From positions 62,001 to 126,000 of the forward strand of contig NZ_AUHJ01000009.1 of assembly GCF_000423125.1 (NCBI RefSeq): a stretch of DNA of 64,000 nucleotides, written 5' to 3'. The first letter of the stretch is position 1. Each line of letters begins with the position of its first letter. The DNA comes from Haliea salexigens DSM 19537. GTDB taxonomy: Bacteria; Pseudomonadota; Gammaproteobacteria; Pseudomonadales; Halieaceae. The notes under the pieces are model-generated. The model was not told where the DNA came from, did not search any database, and was given only the letters and a program-made list of their open reading frames with translations. Of the stretch, positions 52,706-61,713 are shown piece after piece. The translations under genes and the position numbers were made by a program.

Positions 52706-53838
52706 GCCGCGCGACCACTCGCAAAGCAACGCGCCAGAACGGTTGCAATGCGCTCGGCTGCGTGTCCGTCCCAATGCTCTGGCTGACGCCCAGCCTTGCC
52801 GCCCACTTCCATCACCTCGCGGTAGGCCTTGCGTATGGCGGTGGCGTCAGTGCCGACAATGGTATTGGTACCCTGCGTAACAGTAATGGGCCGCTCCGTG
52901 CTCTCGCGCAATGTTATGCAGGGCACTCCGAGCGCGGTGGTTTCCTCCTGAATGCCGCCGGAGTCCGTGAGTACCATGCGCGCATCCCGCATCAGGCCAA
53001 GCATCTCCAGATAGCCCTGGGGTGGCAGAAGCAGAATACTGGCATCGTCGAGTAACGTATCCAGCCCCGCGTCACTGACGCGGGCTCGTGTGCGCGGGTG
53101 CACCGGAAACACCAGCGGTGTCTCGCGGCTGATCTCGGCAAGCTCGGTGAGCAGGCGACGCAATACAGGGGCATCATCCACGTTGGACGGCCGATGCAGG
53201 GTCATCAGGCCATAGCCTTGCGTGAAGCCAGCACCGGCTTCTGCCAGTGTGTGGGCAGAGGGCGTTGCAGATGCCAGATTGTAGTGCAGGGTATCGATCA
53301 TCACGTTGCCGACGAAATGCACCTTGTCCCGGCTGATACCTTCGCGCTCGAGGTTGTCCGCCGCCGAGGCCTCGGTCGTGAACAGCAGGTCCGACAACTG
53401 ATCGGTGAGAATGCGGTTGATTTCTTCCGGCATGGCGCGATCGCCGCTACGCAACCCCGCTTCCACATGCACCACGGGGATGCCTTTTTTCACCGCGACC
53501 AGCGCACAGGCTATGGTGGAATTGACATCTCCCACCACCAGCACCGCGGTCGGACGCTGCGCATCCAGTACCGGCTCGAACTTGAGCATGATCTGCGCGG
53601 TTTGCTCGGCGTGGGTACCCGAACCCACACCCAGGTCGACGTCCGGCTCCGGGATATGCAGCTGTTCGAAGAAAGCGTGCTTCATCGCCGCATCGTAGTG
53701 CTGCCCGGTATGCACCAGGCTCGCCTGCAACCCGCTGCCAGGTGCATTGAAAGCGCGCATGATGGGGGCAATTTTCATGAAATTGGGCCGCGCACCTACC
53801 ACACAGAGAATGCGCGCGACCGCCTGCTCAATCGCCAT
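52702..53838 (-). CDS. wecB: UDP-N-acetylglucosamine 2-epimerase
   Basis: 378 residues. It opens with VARILCVVGARPNFMKIAPI, then SLVHTGQHYDAAMK, VLVVGDVNSTIACALVAVKK, VHVEAGLRSGDRAMPEEINR and VLTDSGGIQEETTALGVPCI, all standard landmarks of WecB. Converts UDP-GlcNAc to UDP-ManNAc. With the TviB/TviC-like enzymes at 60-62.7 kb it provides the amino-sugar precursors of the EPS. Confidence 0.93.
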   Translation of the reverse strand: MAIEQAVARILCVVGARPNFMKIAPIMRAFNAPGSGLQASLVHTGQHYDAAMKHAFFEQLHIPEPDVDLGVGSGTHAEQTAQIMLKFEPVLDAQRPTAVLVVGDVNSTIACALVAVKKGIPVVHVEAGLRSGDRAMPEEINRILTDQLSDLLFTTEASAADNLEREGISRDKVHFVGNVMIDTLHYNLASATPSAHTLAEAGAGFTQGYGLMTLHRPSNVDDAPVLRRLLTELAEISRETPLVFPVHPRTRARVSDAGLDTLLDDASILLLPPQGYLEMLGLMRDARMVLTDSGGIQEETTALGVPCITLRESTERPITVTQGTNTIVGTDATAIRKAYREVMEVGGKAGRQPEHWDGHAAERIATVLARCFASGRAA

Positions 53839-53847
53839 GGCTGCGTC

Positions 53848-55422
53848 CTAGAAAGCGTGTCTGACGTTGAACGTGACGCGGTTCTCGTCGTAATTGTTCA
53901 GGGCAAAATCGGATTCCTGAGTCAGGAACTGGTAGGCAAGCGTGAGGGTTGTATCATTCCCGAGCCGGCGCGTTAGCCCCAAACCTGCCACCCAGGTTTC
54001 GCTATCCTGCCCAAAACCACCGAAGTTGCCGCCATCAACTTCCTGCCCCTCGCGCTCGTACCAGCGCAGGCGGGCATTCGCCGACAAGGTACTGGAGAGC
54101 GAGCGGGTAAAGGTAACGCCTGCCTCGCTGAACGTCGCCTCGGAGCCGTCATCGGCACGCTGTTGCCGTGAATCGGAAGCCGAAAGCGTTACGGAGCTTC
54201 TCCGGGCCTCAAAGCGATAGCGCAACTCGAAACGTTCGTCCAGCACCGGTGAATTTCCGATGAACGTGGGCTGCCCCTCATTTCCGAGGAGATCCCCCGG
54301 TAGTTCACCAAACCCCGGGCCGAAAGGATCACTGGGGTCAACGAGACTTGCGTCGGATCCGCGCAGCGTGCGCGGCAGAGTCAGCGTGCGCACGTAGCTC
54401 GCGCTCAGTTCACTGCGCTTGTGACGGTAGCGTATATCTGCCCGAGGTGTGCTGCCAAAAAACCGCTCACCGGTACCGACATTGACCTCGACCCGGGGAT
54501 TGGGCGTCCAGCGGATTCCTACGTCCCAGTAGCTACCGTCAATATCGTCGCGCTGGCTGGTGAATTCGTTCCATTCCTCGCCAGCCAGGCCATTGATCTG
54601 CCAGCTGTCCAGCACCTGGAAGGCAAGACGGAATTCGGCGTTCGACAGCTCATTGTCAAAGGCGGGCTGGAAGTCCGTGGCTTCGTAATTGATTTTGCTG
54701 TACTGGCCGCCCAAGCCAGCGCTAAGGCGCCCCTGGCCCGGCAACGTGTCGAGATCAAATTCGACACGGTCTTCAGCGCTGTTGCCATAGATGTCGGCAT
54801 CGTTGAACTGTTCGTTGTAGGCGTAACGCAAGCGCAGGTTGGCCGTCTGCGCCAGACGACGCTGCAATAACGCCCCCACAGTGTAGTCGTAGACGATATT
54901 AGTGTTGTCGCGCCCATTGCCGGTGCCCGGCGGCCCGAAGGGATTCAGCGAGTTCTCTCGCGCAGAGGCCGCTGCATCCAATCGTAGCCAGTCTTCCACC
55001 AGCTCATAGTCGCTATTGAAACGGACGCTGGGGATAAACGACTTGCGATTGCTCAACTGGGAAGCCTGACCGGTTTCACACTCCAGGTCGCTGTCCCCTA
55101 ACGAATTGTACTCCACCGCCGCCTGCAGATTCACGTTGCCGCGCGCACCACTGCCAGTAACACTGATGTCCGGCCGCGCTGTCGCCACGGCCTTGCCTTC
55201 TTTGTCGTTCGGTGCGAGACAGATGTTGTCCGAGTAGTAGCCACCTACGGACATGCCCACATCGGTATCCCATTCGGCAGCCTGTGTCGGCAAGGCCAAC
55301 AGCGCGCCCACCGCCGTCAAGGCCAGCAGCCGGGCCTGGGGCCATTGGGCGACAGGATAGCTGGACGCGGCACACCCAAGTGCGCCGCTGAGTTTAGAGA
55401 CGGGTTCCTGGCGTTGTTTCAC
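53848..55422 (-). CDS. PEP-CTERM system-associated outer-membrane beta-barrel
   Basis: 524 residues from a GTG overlapping the stop of the kinase gene. A longer-than-usual N-terminus precedes a signal peptide (LLALTAVGALLALPTQAAEW). The body has the alternating strands and Gly/Asn turns of a large barrel: VGMSVGGYYSDNICLAPND, VRFNSDYELVEDWLRLDAAA, RLRYAYNEQFNDADIYGNSA. It ends ENRVTFNVRHAF with the terminal Phe needed for barrel insertion. This family occurs regularly in XrtA loci and is the likely outer-membrane exit for the EPS. Confidence 0.88.
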   Translation of the reverse strand: MKQRQEPVSKLSGALGCAASSYPVAQWPQARLLALTAVGALLALPTQAAEWDTDVGMSVGGYYSDNICLAPNDKEGKAVATARPDISVTGSGARGNVNLQAAVEYNSLGDSDLECETGQASQLSNRKSFIPSVRFNSDYELVEDWLRLDAAASARENSLNPFGPPGTGNGRDNTNIVYDYTVGALLQRRLAQTANLRLRYAYNEQFNDADIYGNSAEDRVEFDLDTLPGQGRLSAGLGGQYSKINYEATDFQPAFDNELSNAEFRLAFQVLDSWQINGLAGEEWNEFTSQRDDIDGSYWDVGIRWTPNPRVEVNVGTGERFFGSTPRADIRYRHKRSELSASYVRTLTLPRTLRGSDASLVDPSDPFGPGFGELPGDLLGNEGQPTFIGNSPVLDERFELRYRFEARRSSVTLSASDSRQQRADDGSEATFSEAGVTFTRSLSSTLSANARLRWYEREGQEVDGGNFGGFGQDSETWVAGLGLTRRLGNDTTLTLAYQFLTQESDFALNNYDENRVTFNVRHAF

Positions 55423-56387
55423 GGGTTCATCGCCCTCTCTGCATCCTGATCCGCGACCTCGGCCGCTTCAGCGCGGCCACCATACCCATAGCCGTACCCA
55501 TAGCCGTAGCCGTAGCCGACGCCCATCCCGAAGAGCCCCATACGGCGACGAGAGGCGCGGTTCAACATCACCGCGACCATCTTGTCCTCGCCAATATGTT
55601 CTAGCGCTTCCTTCACAGCATGCTGCGGCGTGATATCAGCCGACGCAACAAACACGATCTGCCCCATGAAACTCGCCAGAACACCGGCCTCTGTGGTCAG
55701 CAGCAGGGGCGGTGAATCAAACACGATAATACGATCCGGATAGCGTGCGGACAGCTCCAACATGAACTGGTGCATATTCTCGCTGGCCAGTAGCTCCGTG
55801 GCGTGTTCATCGGCTGTACCCGCCGGCAATATGCGGAGTTTTTCCATATTCGTGCGCAGGATGACATCTTCCGGCTTCGCCTCGCGGCGCAACACGTCAA
55901 TCAGTCCCGGCGTACCCGCCGGTATGCCCAGGCGATGGCCCGCCGTCGCCTTGAGTACGTCGGCGTCGACAAACAGTACGGTCTTGTCCCGCTCCATGGC
56001 AATGCTCAGAGCAAGGTTGATGGAGGAGAATGTCTTGCCGTCGCCCTGCAGGGCACTGGTTACCATGATCAGGTTGGCATTGGCAATCGGGCTTGCCGAA
56101 TTTCCGGACGCATTCTTCAACAACGGACGCTTGATAGTGCGAAACTCCTCCGCAATCGCACTGCGGGGAATGGCCGGCGTCAGGAAACCCTGCGCGTGCA
56201 GCGCATCAAAGAGAATGTGAACCTGCGCGCCCTGCTGCCAGTCGCTTGTGTCCTCGCTGTCACTGCTCGTCAGTGCAGGCGGTGGCTGCTGCGCCTCACC
56301 GGCGCGTTCCACCGTCTTCTGTGGTGGCTCCGGTTGCGCCTGCTTGGCAGCCTCCATCTGGCTCAAGGCCTTCTCAATCGTACTCAT
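55419..56387 (-). CDS. XrtA-associated tyrosine autokinase (CpsD/CapB type)
   Basis: 322 residues from ATG 56387 (GGAGA upstream); the family start MSTIEKALSQME is clear. Walker A TSALQGDGKTFSSINLALSI, Walker A' TVLFVDADVLKATAGHRLGI and Walker B RIIVFDSPPLL are present. The C-terminus has a tyrosine cluster, six YG units in GVGYGYGYGYGYGYGGRAE, the site of autophosphorylation. It works with the chain-length protein encoded just upstream to govern EPS length and export. The LMW phosphatase domain of the 18199 gene is a good candidate to reverse it. Confidence 0.92.
   Translation of the reverse strand: MSTIEKALSQMEAAKQAQPEPPQKTVERAGEAQQPPPALTSSDSEDTSDWQQGAQVHILFDALHAQGFLTPAIPRSAIAEEFRTIKRPLLKNASGNSASPIANANLIMVTSALQGDGKTFSSINLALSIAMERDKTVLFVDADVLKATAGHRLGIPAGTPGLIDVLRREAKPEDVILRTNMEKLRILPAGTADEHATELLASENMHQFMLELSARYPDRIIVFDSPPLLLTTEAGVLASFMGQIVFVASADITPQHAVKEALEHIGEDKMVAVMLNRASRRRMGLFGMGVGYGYGYGYGYGYGGRAEAAEVADQDAERAMNP
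55481..55521 (-). repeat. Six-base tandem repeat coding the tyrosine cluster
   Basis: Repeats of the TAC/TAT-GGC/GGG type give the YGYGYG run of the autokinase tail. Each unit adds or removes one Tyr-Gly pair without frameshift, so the number of phosphorylation sites can vary. Confidence 0.75.
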
Positions 56388-56445
56388 TGTTGTCGTCTCC
56401 GGCCATTCAACCTGCTGCATGCCAATACTGCCGTATTGCTGGCTC

Positions 56446-57984
56446 TCATGCCGCTATACCCGGCGCCACCAGCACACCGGCAAACGCTATCAGCAGGGCA
56501 CCACCGCACACCGTAAAACCTGCCAGCCGCCAGACGCTACTGCGCTTCTCTTCGGGTGATTTATTCCAGGTCACCGTTCCCAGCAGGGGCAGCCCCGTGG
56601 AGTGTGCCAGCATGCGGGCATCAGTAACAATGGGATGCACCAGAGCCAGCAGTAACGCTACGCCAACCCCTGCGCCGAGAGCGACTACCAACACACCGGC
56701 GTTAAGCAGAAGCTTGTTCGGCTTGCTAGGTTTTTGCGGTACGAAGGGCGGATCAATAACGCGGAAGGTCACCTCCCCCCCCGTGCTCTCCACGTCACCC
56801 GACAAGCGAGCGGATTCCCGCCGTTCCAGCATCTGCTGGTGCTGGCGGGCAATGACATCGTAGTCGCGATTCAGCTGTTTCAGTTCGGCTTCCACTTCCG
56901 GTATCTGGTTGACCTTGGCCGCCAGCTCATCCGCGCGCCGCTCGTATTCGCCTACCCGCACCCGCAGCTCGGCGGCCTCCGCCTCGGTTTGTGCCAGCAT
57001 GCTGCGCATACCCTGGTACACGGGGCTGCTCGCCAGCCCGCCAAATGACGCCCCGGGTTGCTCACGCATACGGGCGTAGTCGGCCTGCCGCTCCGCTTCC
57101 AACTCCTCGATAAGGCCGCGCAAGCGCACCACCTCAGGGTGTTTTGCTGTGTAGCGAGCCAACAACCCATCCATCTGCATTTGCAGGGATTGCACCCGTG
57201 CGTCCAGCGGTGACTGCGCCATGCCACTGGAGCCTCCGGCGATGAACACCGGGTCTTCCCCCTCTATCTGGCGCTGCAGCTCCCGCCGCCTGTTCTCCAC
57301 TTCGCGCAACTGCAACTGGGCCTGCTGGAGGGCACCACGTGTTTCCTGCAAGCGGCTGTAGTAGTCGCCGCCGCCGCCGGGCAATACATCTACATTCTCT
57401 TGCTTGAACAGGGCGAGGCGACGCTCCGCCTCCACCAGACGCCGCTCCGAATCGGCAATCTGCTGCTGCAGGAAACTCTGTGCACCGGAACTGTCCTCGC
57501 GCTTGTCGCTCATGGAATTTTCGATGAACACGGTAATCAGCGCCTGCGCCACACGCCGCGCCGTCTCCCGGTCCGGATCCGTGACTTCGATCGAGTACAG
57601 CGAGGCGTTGCCGCGGCTACCAGACAGACCGATGGACTGCTGCATGCGTTTAATCAGCGCTTCCTTCTGGCCTTCCGTTGTCGCGCCGAGATCGAGGTCG
57701 GTCATGCGCGCGAGCCGCTCAAGGTTCGGTCGGCTGAGCAATGTCTGGCTCATCATCTGGATGCGCTGATTGATATCCGGTGTGACGGTGAGGCCACGCA
57801 TCAAAGGTCGCAGCACAGAGTTGGTATCCACGTGCATGCGCGCCGTCGCCACATAGGACTCCGGCATCTGCCACACATAGGCCCAACCTGTAAGCGCCAG
57901 CACCCATGCCATGCCCAACGCCAGCCAGCGGTGACGCCAGACACCGAGCACATAGCTCACCAGTTGCGCGTACACATCCTGCAT
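56446..57984 (-). CDS. XrtA-system polysaccharide chain-length determinant
   Basis: 512 residues of Wzz type: an N-terminal membrane helix (WLALGMAWVLALTGWAYVWQ), a long coiled-coil periplasmic domain at about 60-420 (IADSERRLVEAERRLALFKQ and similar), and a C-terminal helix pair (LLLNAGVLVVALGAGVGVALL and VCGGALLIAFAGVLVAPGIA). The PEP-CTERM chain-length family is also recognised by the GTWRPLMRGL-like start (SVLRPLMRGLTVTPDINQRI). It controls polymer length with the tyrosine autokinase and export protein. Confidence 0.92.
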   Translation of the reverse strand: MQDVYAQLVSYVLGVWRHRWLALGMAWVLALTGWAYVWQMPESYVATARMHVDTNSVLRPLMRGLTVTPDINQRIQMMSQTLLSRPNLERLARMTDLDLGATTEGQKEALIKRMQQSIGLSGSRGNASLYSIEVTDPDRETARRVAQALITVFIENSMSDKREDSSGAQSFLQQQIADSERRLVEAERRLALFKQENVDVLPGGGGDYYSRLQETRGALQQAQLQLREVENRRRELQRQIEGEDPVFIAGGSSGMAQSPLDARVQSLQMQMDGLLARYTAKHPEVVRLRGLIEELEAERQADYARMREQPGASFGGLASSPVYQGMRSMLAQTEAEAAELRVRVGEYERRADELAAKVNQIPEVEAELKQLNRDYDVIARQHQQMLERRESARLSGDVESTGGEVTFRVIDPPFVPQKPSKPNKLLLNAGVLVVALGAGVGVALLLALVHPIVTDARMLAHSTGLPLLGTVTWNKSPEEKRSSVWRLAGFTVCGGALLIAFAGVLVAPGIAA

Positions 57985-58022
57985 GGCTCTCTACTCCGCC
58001 ACCAACCTGAAACGCAGCAGCA

Positions 58023-58661
58023 TCAGAACCAGCTCTCAGAAATGATGACAATGTCACCCGGCTGCAGCGGCATGTTGGCCGAAATATCACCTTTCTTCAG
58101 CAGGTCATCCAGGCGCAGACCGTAAGAGTCCTGCTTGCCACCGAAGGTGCGCACCAGTACCGACTTGTTACCGGCTGCAAATTCGGTCATGCCGCCCACT
58201 GAGATCATCAGGTCCAGCAACGTCATGTGCTGACGGTACGGCACGCTGGACGGCGTTGCCGCCTCACCCACAACCCTGACCTGCTGTTCCGGTACGCCCA
58301 CAAACCCGTTGACGATAACGCTGACCACGGGCTGACGCACATAGTCGCCATAGGCTTTTTCAATGTCCCGTGCCAGCTCGGTGGACGTCCGGCCACTCGC
58401 CTGCAAGTCCTCCACCAGACGGGTTGTGAACTTGCCGTCCGGACGCACGATGCCTGTGGTGGTGAGTTCCGGGTTGCCCCAGACGAATATTTCCATGGTA
58501 TCGCCGGGACCAATCACGTAGTTGTAGTCCAGCGCGGCAGAGCCCTCGCCGGCCGGCGCCGGAGGATGCGAGCCGCAGGCGGCCAGCAGTGCAACCATCA
58601 GCGCTACCAGCACCTGCGCAACAGGCGAACGCCCCCCTGGAAGTTCGGTGAATATGCTCAT
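58023..58661 (-). CDS. XrtA-system polysaccharide export lipoprotein (Wza-like)
   Basis: 212 residues from ATG 58661 with a GAGGAG box. A lipoprotein signal ending LLAACGS lipidates the Cys. It is followed by Poly_export (DYNYVIGPGDTMEIFVWGNP) and SLBB-like (VPEQQVRVVGEAATPSSVPY) domains and ends VIISESWF. It should form the outer-membrane or periplasmic export channel with the chain-length protein. It is the first gene of the EPS operon, preceded by a sigma-54 promoter at 58738-58752. Confidence 0.92.
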   Translation of the reverse strand: MSIFTELPGGRSPVAQVLVALMVALLAACGSHPPAPAGEGSAALDYNYVIGPGDTMEIFVWGNPELTTTGIVRPDGKFTTRLVEDLQASGRTSTELARDIEKAYGDYVRQPVVSVIVNGFVGVPEQQVRVVGEAATPSSVPYRQHMTLLDLMISVGGMTEFAAGNKSVLVRTFGGKQDSYGLRLDDLLKKGDISANMPLQPGDIVIISESWF

Positions 58662-58737
58662 CTTCTTCTACTCCTCAGCGAGCCACTCGCGGCCCATATC
58701 GTTGTAACATTGATTCCCGGCGCCACCCTGACAGCAC

Positions 58738-58752
58738 GCAACCGCACTGCCA
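58738..58752 (-). promoter_or_regulatory. Sigma-54 (-24/-12) promoter of the EPS operon
   Basis: On the minus strand this reads TGGCAGTGCGGTTGC with exact spacing. It is 77 bases upstream of the export protein ATG, with a predicted start near 58726. Genes from here to about 37.2 kb are close or overlapping on the same strand. Confidence 0.75.
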
Positions 58753-58774
58753 GCGTAACATCAGGTAACCACAC

Positions 58775-58796
58775 ACGGTGGGCAATATCCCACCGT
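58775..58796 (-). terminator. Hairpin after the XrtA-associated ATPase gene
   Basis: An eight-base stem (ACGGTGGG/CCCACCGT) with a six-base loop, about eight bases past the ATPase stop. There is no T-run on the minus strand, so termination may be partial; four T follow on the plus strand. Confidence 0.45.
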
Positions 58797-58804
58797 TTTC
58801 CCCA

Positions 58805-60259
58805 CTATTCCAGAAAAAAACCGAGACTGAACCCGGTGGCCGCCCAGGCGACAAGAGCCACTGACGACACCAGAATAAGTCCAATGACCCAACCACCGCC
58901 GTGTTCGTGAGAAGGCTCCGATGTGCCTCGCGCACTCGCTGCCACCGGCTTTTGCGCCGCAGTGGCCCTGCGCCTGGCTTGCCTCTTCGGGATAGCTCTG
59001 GTGGCCGGCTTGGCATCCTCAGGCTGCGCCGCCTGCGCACGAGAAGCGGCAGCTGCGGGAAGCGGTTCAGCGTTCTCTCCGCCGTCTAACGGCGCCGACT
59101 TGTGCAGTGGTGAGGCAACAACCGACGCCCCGGCCGTTGGCGCTGGCGAATCGACCTCCGCTGGTGCGTGCAACGTTTCGACGGCCAGCTCATCGGTACC
59201 CGTACGCCGGGCCGCAACACCACCAGCGCCCGCGACGACCGTCAGATGCTGACGCCCGCGCGCTGTCACCGGCGATACCTGGGCGTCCGGCGTGATGGCT
59301 TCCTGTGCCGACTCAACGGCCTCGTCAATCGGTGCCACAGACTGCGGAGTTTCTACCGGAGCACTGTCAGACGCCATCTCGGGCTCTGCGTCCGGCACAT
59401 CCTCAAGCCCGTGGAAATCGGCCTCGGACCAGGTCGCGCCCGCCGCCAGATGCTCGTCCTGCAGTTCGCCGATCACCTCACGCACATCCGCCACTTCCAC
59501 GCGATGCCGCTGCTCCAGCGCACAGTGCAGCAACAGGCGGCTGCAAATCAGGTTGATACGCCGCGGAATACCTTCACTGAACTTGTACACCAGTGGGAAA
59601 ACCGCCTGACTGAACGCGGGGTCACCGCGCCATCCCACCACATCAAGACGGTGCAGGATGTACTCGCGTGTCTCCTCCAGTTCCAGCGACTTCAAATGGC
59701 TGGCGGCCACAATGCGCTGGTGCACCTGCTCCAGCTCCGGGCGCAACACCAGCTCCCTGAGCTCCGGCTGGCCGAGCAGGAAAATCTGCAGCAACGGCTT
59801 GCCGCCGACCTGAATATTGGTCAGCAGGCGCAGCTCTTCCATCGCGGAGACGGCAAGGTCCTGGGCTTCATCGACAATCAGCAGGGCGCGGCGACCGTCG
59901 CGATGCCAGGCACGCAGCTGCTGGGTCAGGCGCTGCAGCAGCTCGCCCTTTTCCACCACATCCACCGCCACACCAAACTCGTAGGCCACGAGCTTCAACA
60001 GGTCGTCAGCTCTTAGCTGGCTGCACACCAGGTTGGCGACGCGCACGTTTTCACCGCTCAAGTGCTCGATCAGGGCGCCGACCAGAGTCGTCTTGCCAGT
60101 ACCGGGCCGGCCGGTGACCATGACAAAGCCTTCCTCGCGCATGAAGGCGTAGGCCATGTACGCCCGCGCCTTGATGTAACCCTTGTGGGCATAGGCGAAA
60201 GCGTGATCCGGGCTGAGCCGGAAAGGCTCTGAATTGAAGCGGTAGAACTGGTCGTACAT
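58805..60259 (-). CDS. XrtA/PEP-CTERM-associated AAA ATPase with C-terminal membrane tail
   Basis: 484 residues, starting MYDQFYRFNSEPFRLSPDHA, the family's standard beginning. The ExeA/GspA-like AAA domain is at about 1-275: GRPGTGKTTLVGAL (Walker A) and ALLIVDEAQDLAVSAMEELR (Walker B). It is followed by about 180 residues of Pro/Ala/Glu-rich linker with little structure (for example VDSPAPTAGASVVASPLHKS). The protein ends with a single membrane helix (VIGLILVSSVALVAWAATGF). The tail would anchor it to the inner membrane or pass to the periplasm. It may power or regulate EPS assembly. Confidence 0.9.
   Translation of the reverse strand: MYDQFYRFNSEPFRLSPDHAFAYAHKGYIKARAYMAYAFMREEGFVMVTGRPGTGKTTLVGALIEHLSGENVRVANLVCSQLRADDLLKLVAYEFGVAVDVVEKGELLQRLTQQLRAWHRDGRRALLIVDEAQDLAVSAMEELRLLTNIQVGGKPLLQIFLLGQPELRELVLRPELEQVHQRIVAASHLKSLELEETREYILHRLDVVGWRGDPAFSQAVFPLVYKFSEGIPRRINLICSRLLLHCALEQRHRVEVADVREVIGELQDEHLAAGATWSEADFHGLEDVPDAEPEMASDSAPVETPQSVAPIDEAVESAQEAITPDAQVSPVTARGRQHLTVVAGAGGVAARRTGTDELAVETLHAPAEVDSPAPTAGASVVASPLHKSAPLDGGENAEPLPAAAASRAQAAQPEDAKPATRAIPKRQARRRATAAQKPVAASARGTSEPSHEHGGGWVIGLILVSSVALVAWAATGFSLGFFLE
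58809..58827 (-). promoter_or_regulatory. Weak match to the activator motif upstream of the EPS operon
   Basis: On the minus strand it begins GTCTCGGTTTTTTTC, matching only the left half of the motif (GTGTCGGTTTTC). The TTACA half is absent. It lies 57 bases upstream of the -24 element, inside the tail of the ATPase gene. A half-site at best. Confidence 0.25.
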
Positions 60260-60384
60260 GGCGACGCGTCTCTACGGGTTACTCGTTATGACCCCAATGG
60301 TGCAGGCAAAGGCATTGTATCGCAAGGTAACATGTGCATTGACCTGCGTTACTGTGAACCAGTTCAAGGCGCTCACCCGCCGAA

Positions 60385-61713
60385 TTACAACCGCCAGAGC
60401 GCCAGTCCGGCCTCCGCGGCCGCATTCCGGTCAAGCACGCCCTTGACGTCGATGACGACGCCACCCGGCGCCAGAATCGGCGCTACCAGCGCCAGCCCCT
60501 TGCCCACATACTCGGCGTGCGGCACGGCGAATACCACCGCATGGGCAGGCGGCAATGCCTCCCACGCGACCAGCTCAATACCGTACTCTTCTTCGGCTTC
60601 TGCCGCGTCGGCCAGTGGATCGTGCACGCTCACGTCACAGCAGTAATCCTGCAGTTCGCGGATGATATCTTCCACACGGGAGTTGCGCAGATCCGGACAG
60701 TTCTCCTTGAAGGTGAGGCCGAGCACCGTCACCCGGGCGCCTGCCACCGGATGGCCGCGGCTCACCAGCTGCTTGACGGTCTGTTCGGCAATGAACTTGC
60801 CCATACCATCATTGGTCTTGCGCCCGCCAAGCACCACCTGCGGATGATAGCCTGCACTTTCCGCCTTGTAGGTCAGGTAGTAGGGGTCGACACCGATGCA
60901 GTGACCTCCCACCAGGCCGGGCCGGAATGGCAGGAAGTTCCACTTGGTGCCCGCCGCCTCCAGCACATCCAGCGTGTCGATACCCAGCTTGTTGAAAATC
61001 ATCGCCAGCTCGTTCATCAGGGCAATGTTAAGGTCGCGCTGGGTATTCTCGATGACCTTGGCCGCCTCTGCCACCTTCACGCTGGCGGCGCGATGCACAC
61101 CCACTTCCACCACCGTCTCGTAGAGTTGGGCCACACGCTCCAGCGTTGCGGGTGTGTCGCCGGAGACCACTTTGGTGATGGTTTCCAGGCGGTGCACCTT
61201 GTCACCCGGGTTGATGCGCTCGGGGGAATACCCGATAAAGAAACCACTGTCGGCCGCCACATCCTCCCCGCTGCGCCCCGCCCAGGGCAAGCCCGATCCC
61301 GCCTCCAATAGCGGCACGCAGACTTCCTCGGTACACCCCGGGTACACGGTGGACTCGTAGATAACCACCGTGCCCGGGCGCAGGTGCTCTGCCACAGCAC
61401 GCGAGGCGCCTTCCAGTGGGCTGAGGTCGGGGCGATGCGCGTGGTCGATGGGGGTAGGCACCACCACGATGATAATGGTTGCCTCGGCCAGTGCCGCAGC
61501 TTCGCTGGTAAACTCAAGCTGCGCAGCGGAGGCAAGCGCCTCAGGGGACACCTCTCCGCTGGGGTCATGCCCCGCCCGGTAGTGGTCCAGTTTGCGCGCA
61601 TTCAGGTCGAAGCCGATTGTCCGCCGGGTGCGACCAAACGCCACGGCCAGCGGCAGGCCCACATAGCCCAGGCCAACAATTGCTACGGTTTCTTGCATGG
61701 ATGAATCGCTCAT
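60385..61713 (-). CDS. tviB: UDP-N-acetyl-hexosamine 6-dehydrogenase (TviB/WbpA type)
   Basis: 442 residues. ATG 61713 overlaps the TGA of the epimerase gene (ATGA); ATG 61698 is also in frame. NAD fold [18 protein letters not shown], then [52 protein letters not shown] and the catalytic cysteine in [20 protein letters not shown]. It oxidises C6 of UDP-GlcNAc (or an isomer) to the uronic acid. The carboxylate so made is a natural substrate of the amidotransferase (44741) and of amide ligases in the region. Confidence 0.9.
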   Translation of the reverse strand: MSDSSMQETVAIVGLGYVGLPLAVAFGRTRRTIGFDLNARKLDHYRAGHDPSGEVSPEALASAAQLEFTSEAAALAEATIIIVVVPTPIDHAHRPDLSPLEGASRAVAEHLRPGTVVIYESTVYPGCTEEVCVPLLEAGSGLPWAGRSGEDVAADSGFFIGYSPERINPGDKVHRLETITKVVSGDTPATLERVAQLYETVVEVGVHRAASVKVAEAAKVIENTQRDLNIALMNELAMIFNKLGIDTLDVLEAAGTKWNFLPFRPGLVGGHCIGVDPYYLTYKAESAGYHPQVVLGGRKTNDGMGKFIAEQTVKQLVSRGHPVAGARVTVLGLTFKENCPDLRNSRVEDIIRELQDYCCDVSVHDPLADAAEAEEEYGIELVAWEALPPAHAVVFAVPHAEYVGKGLALVAPILAPGGVVIDVKGVLDRNAAAEAGLALWRL

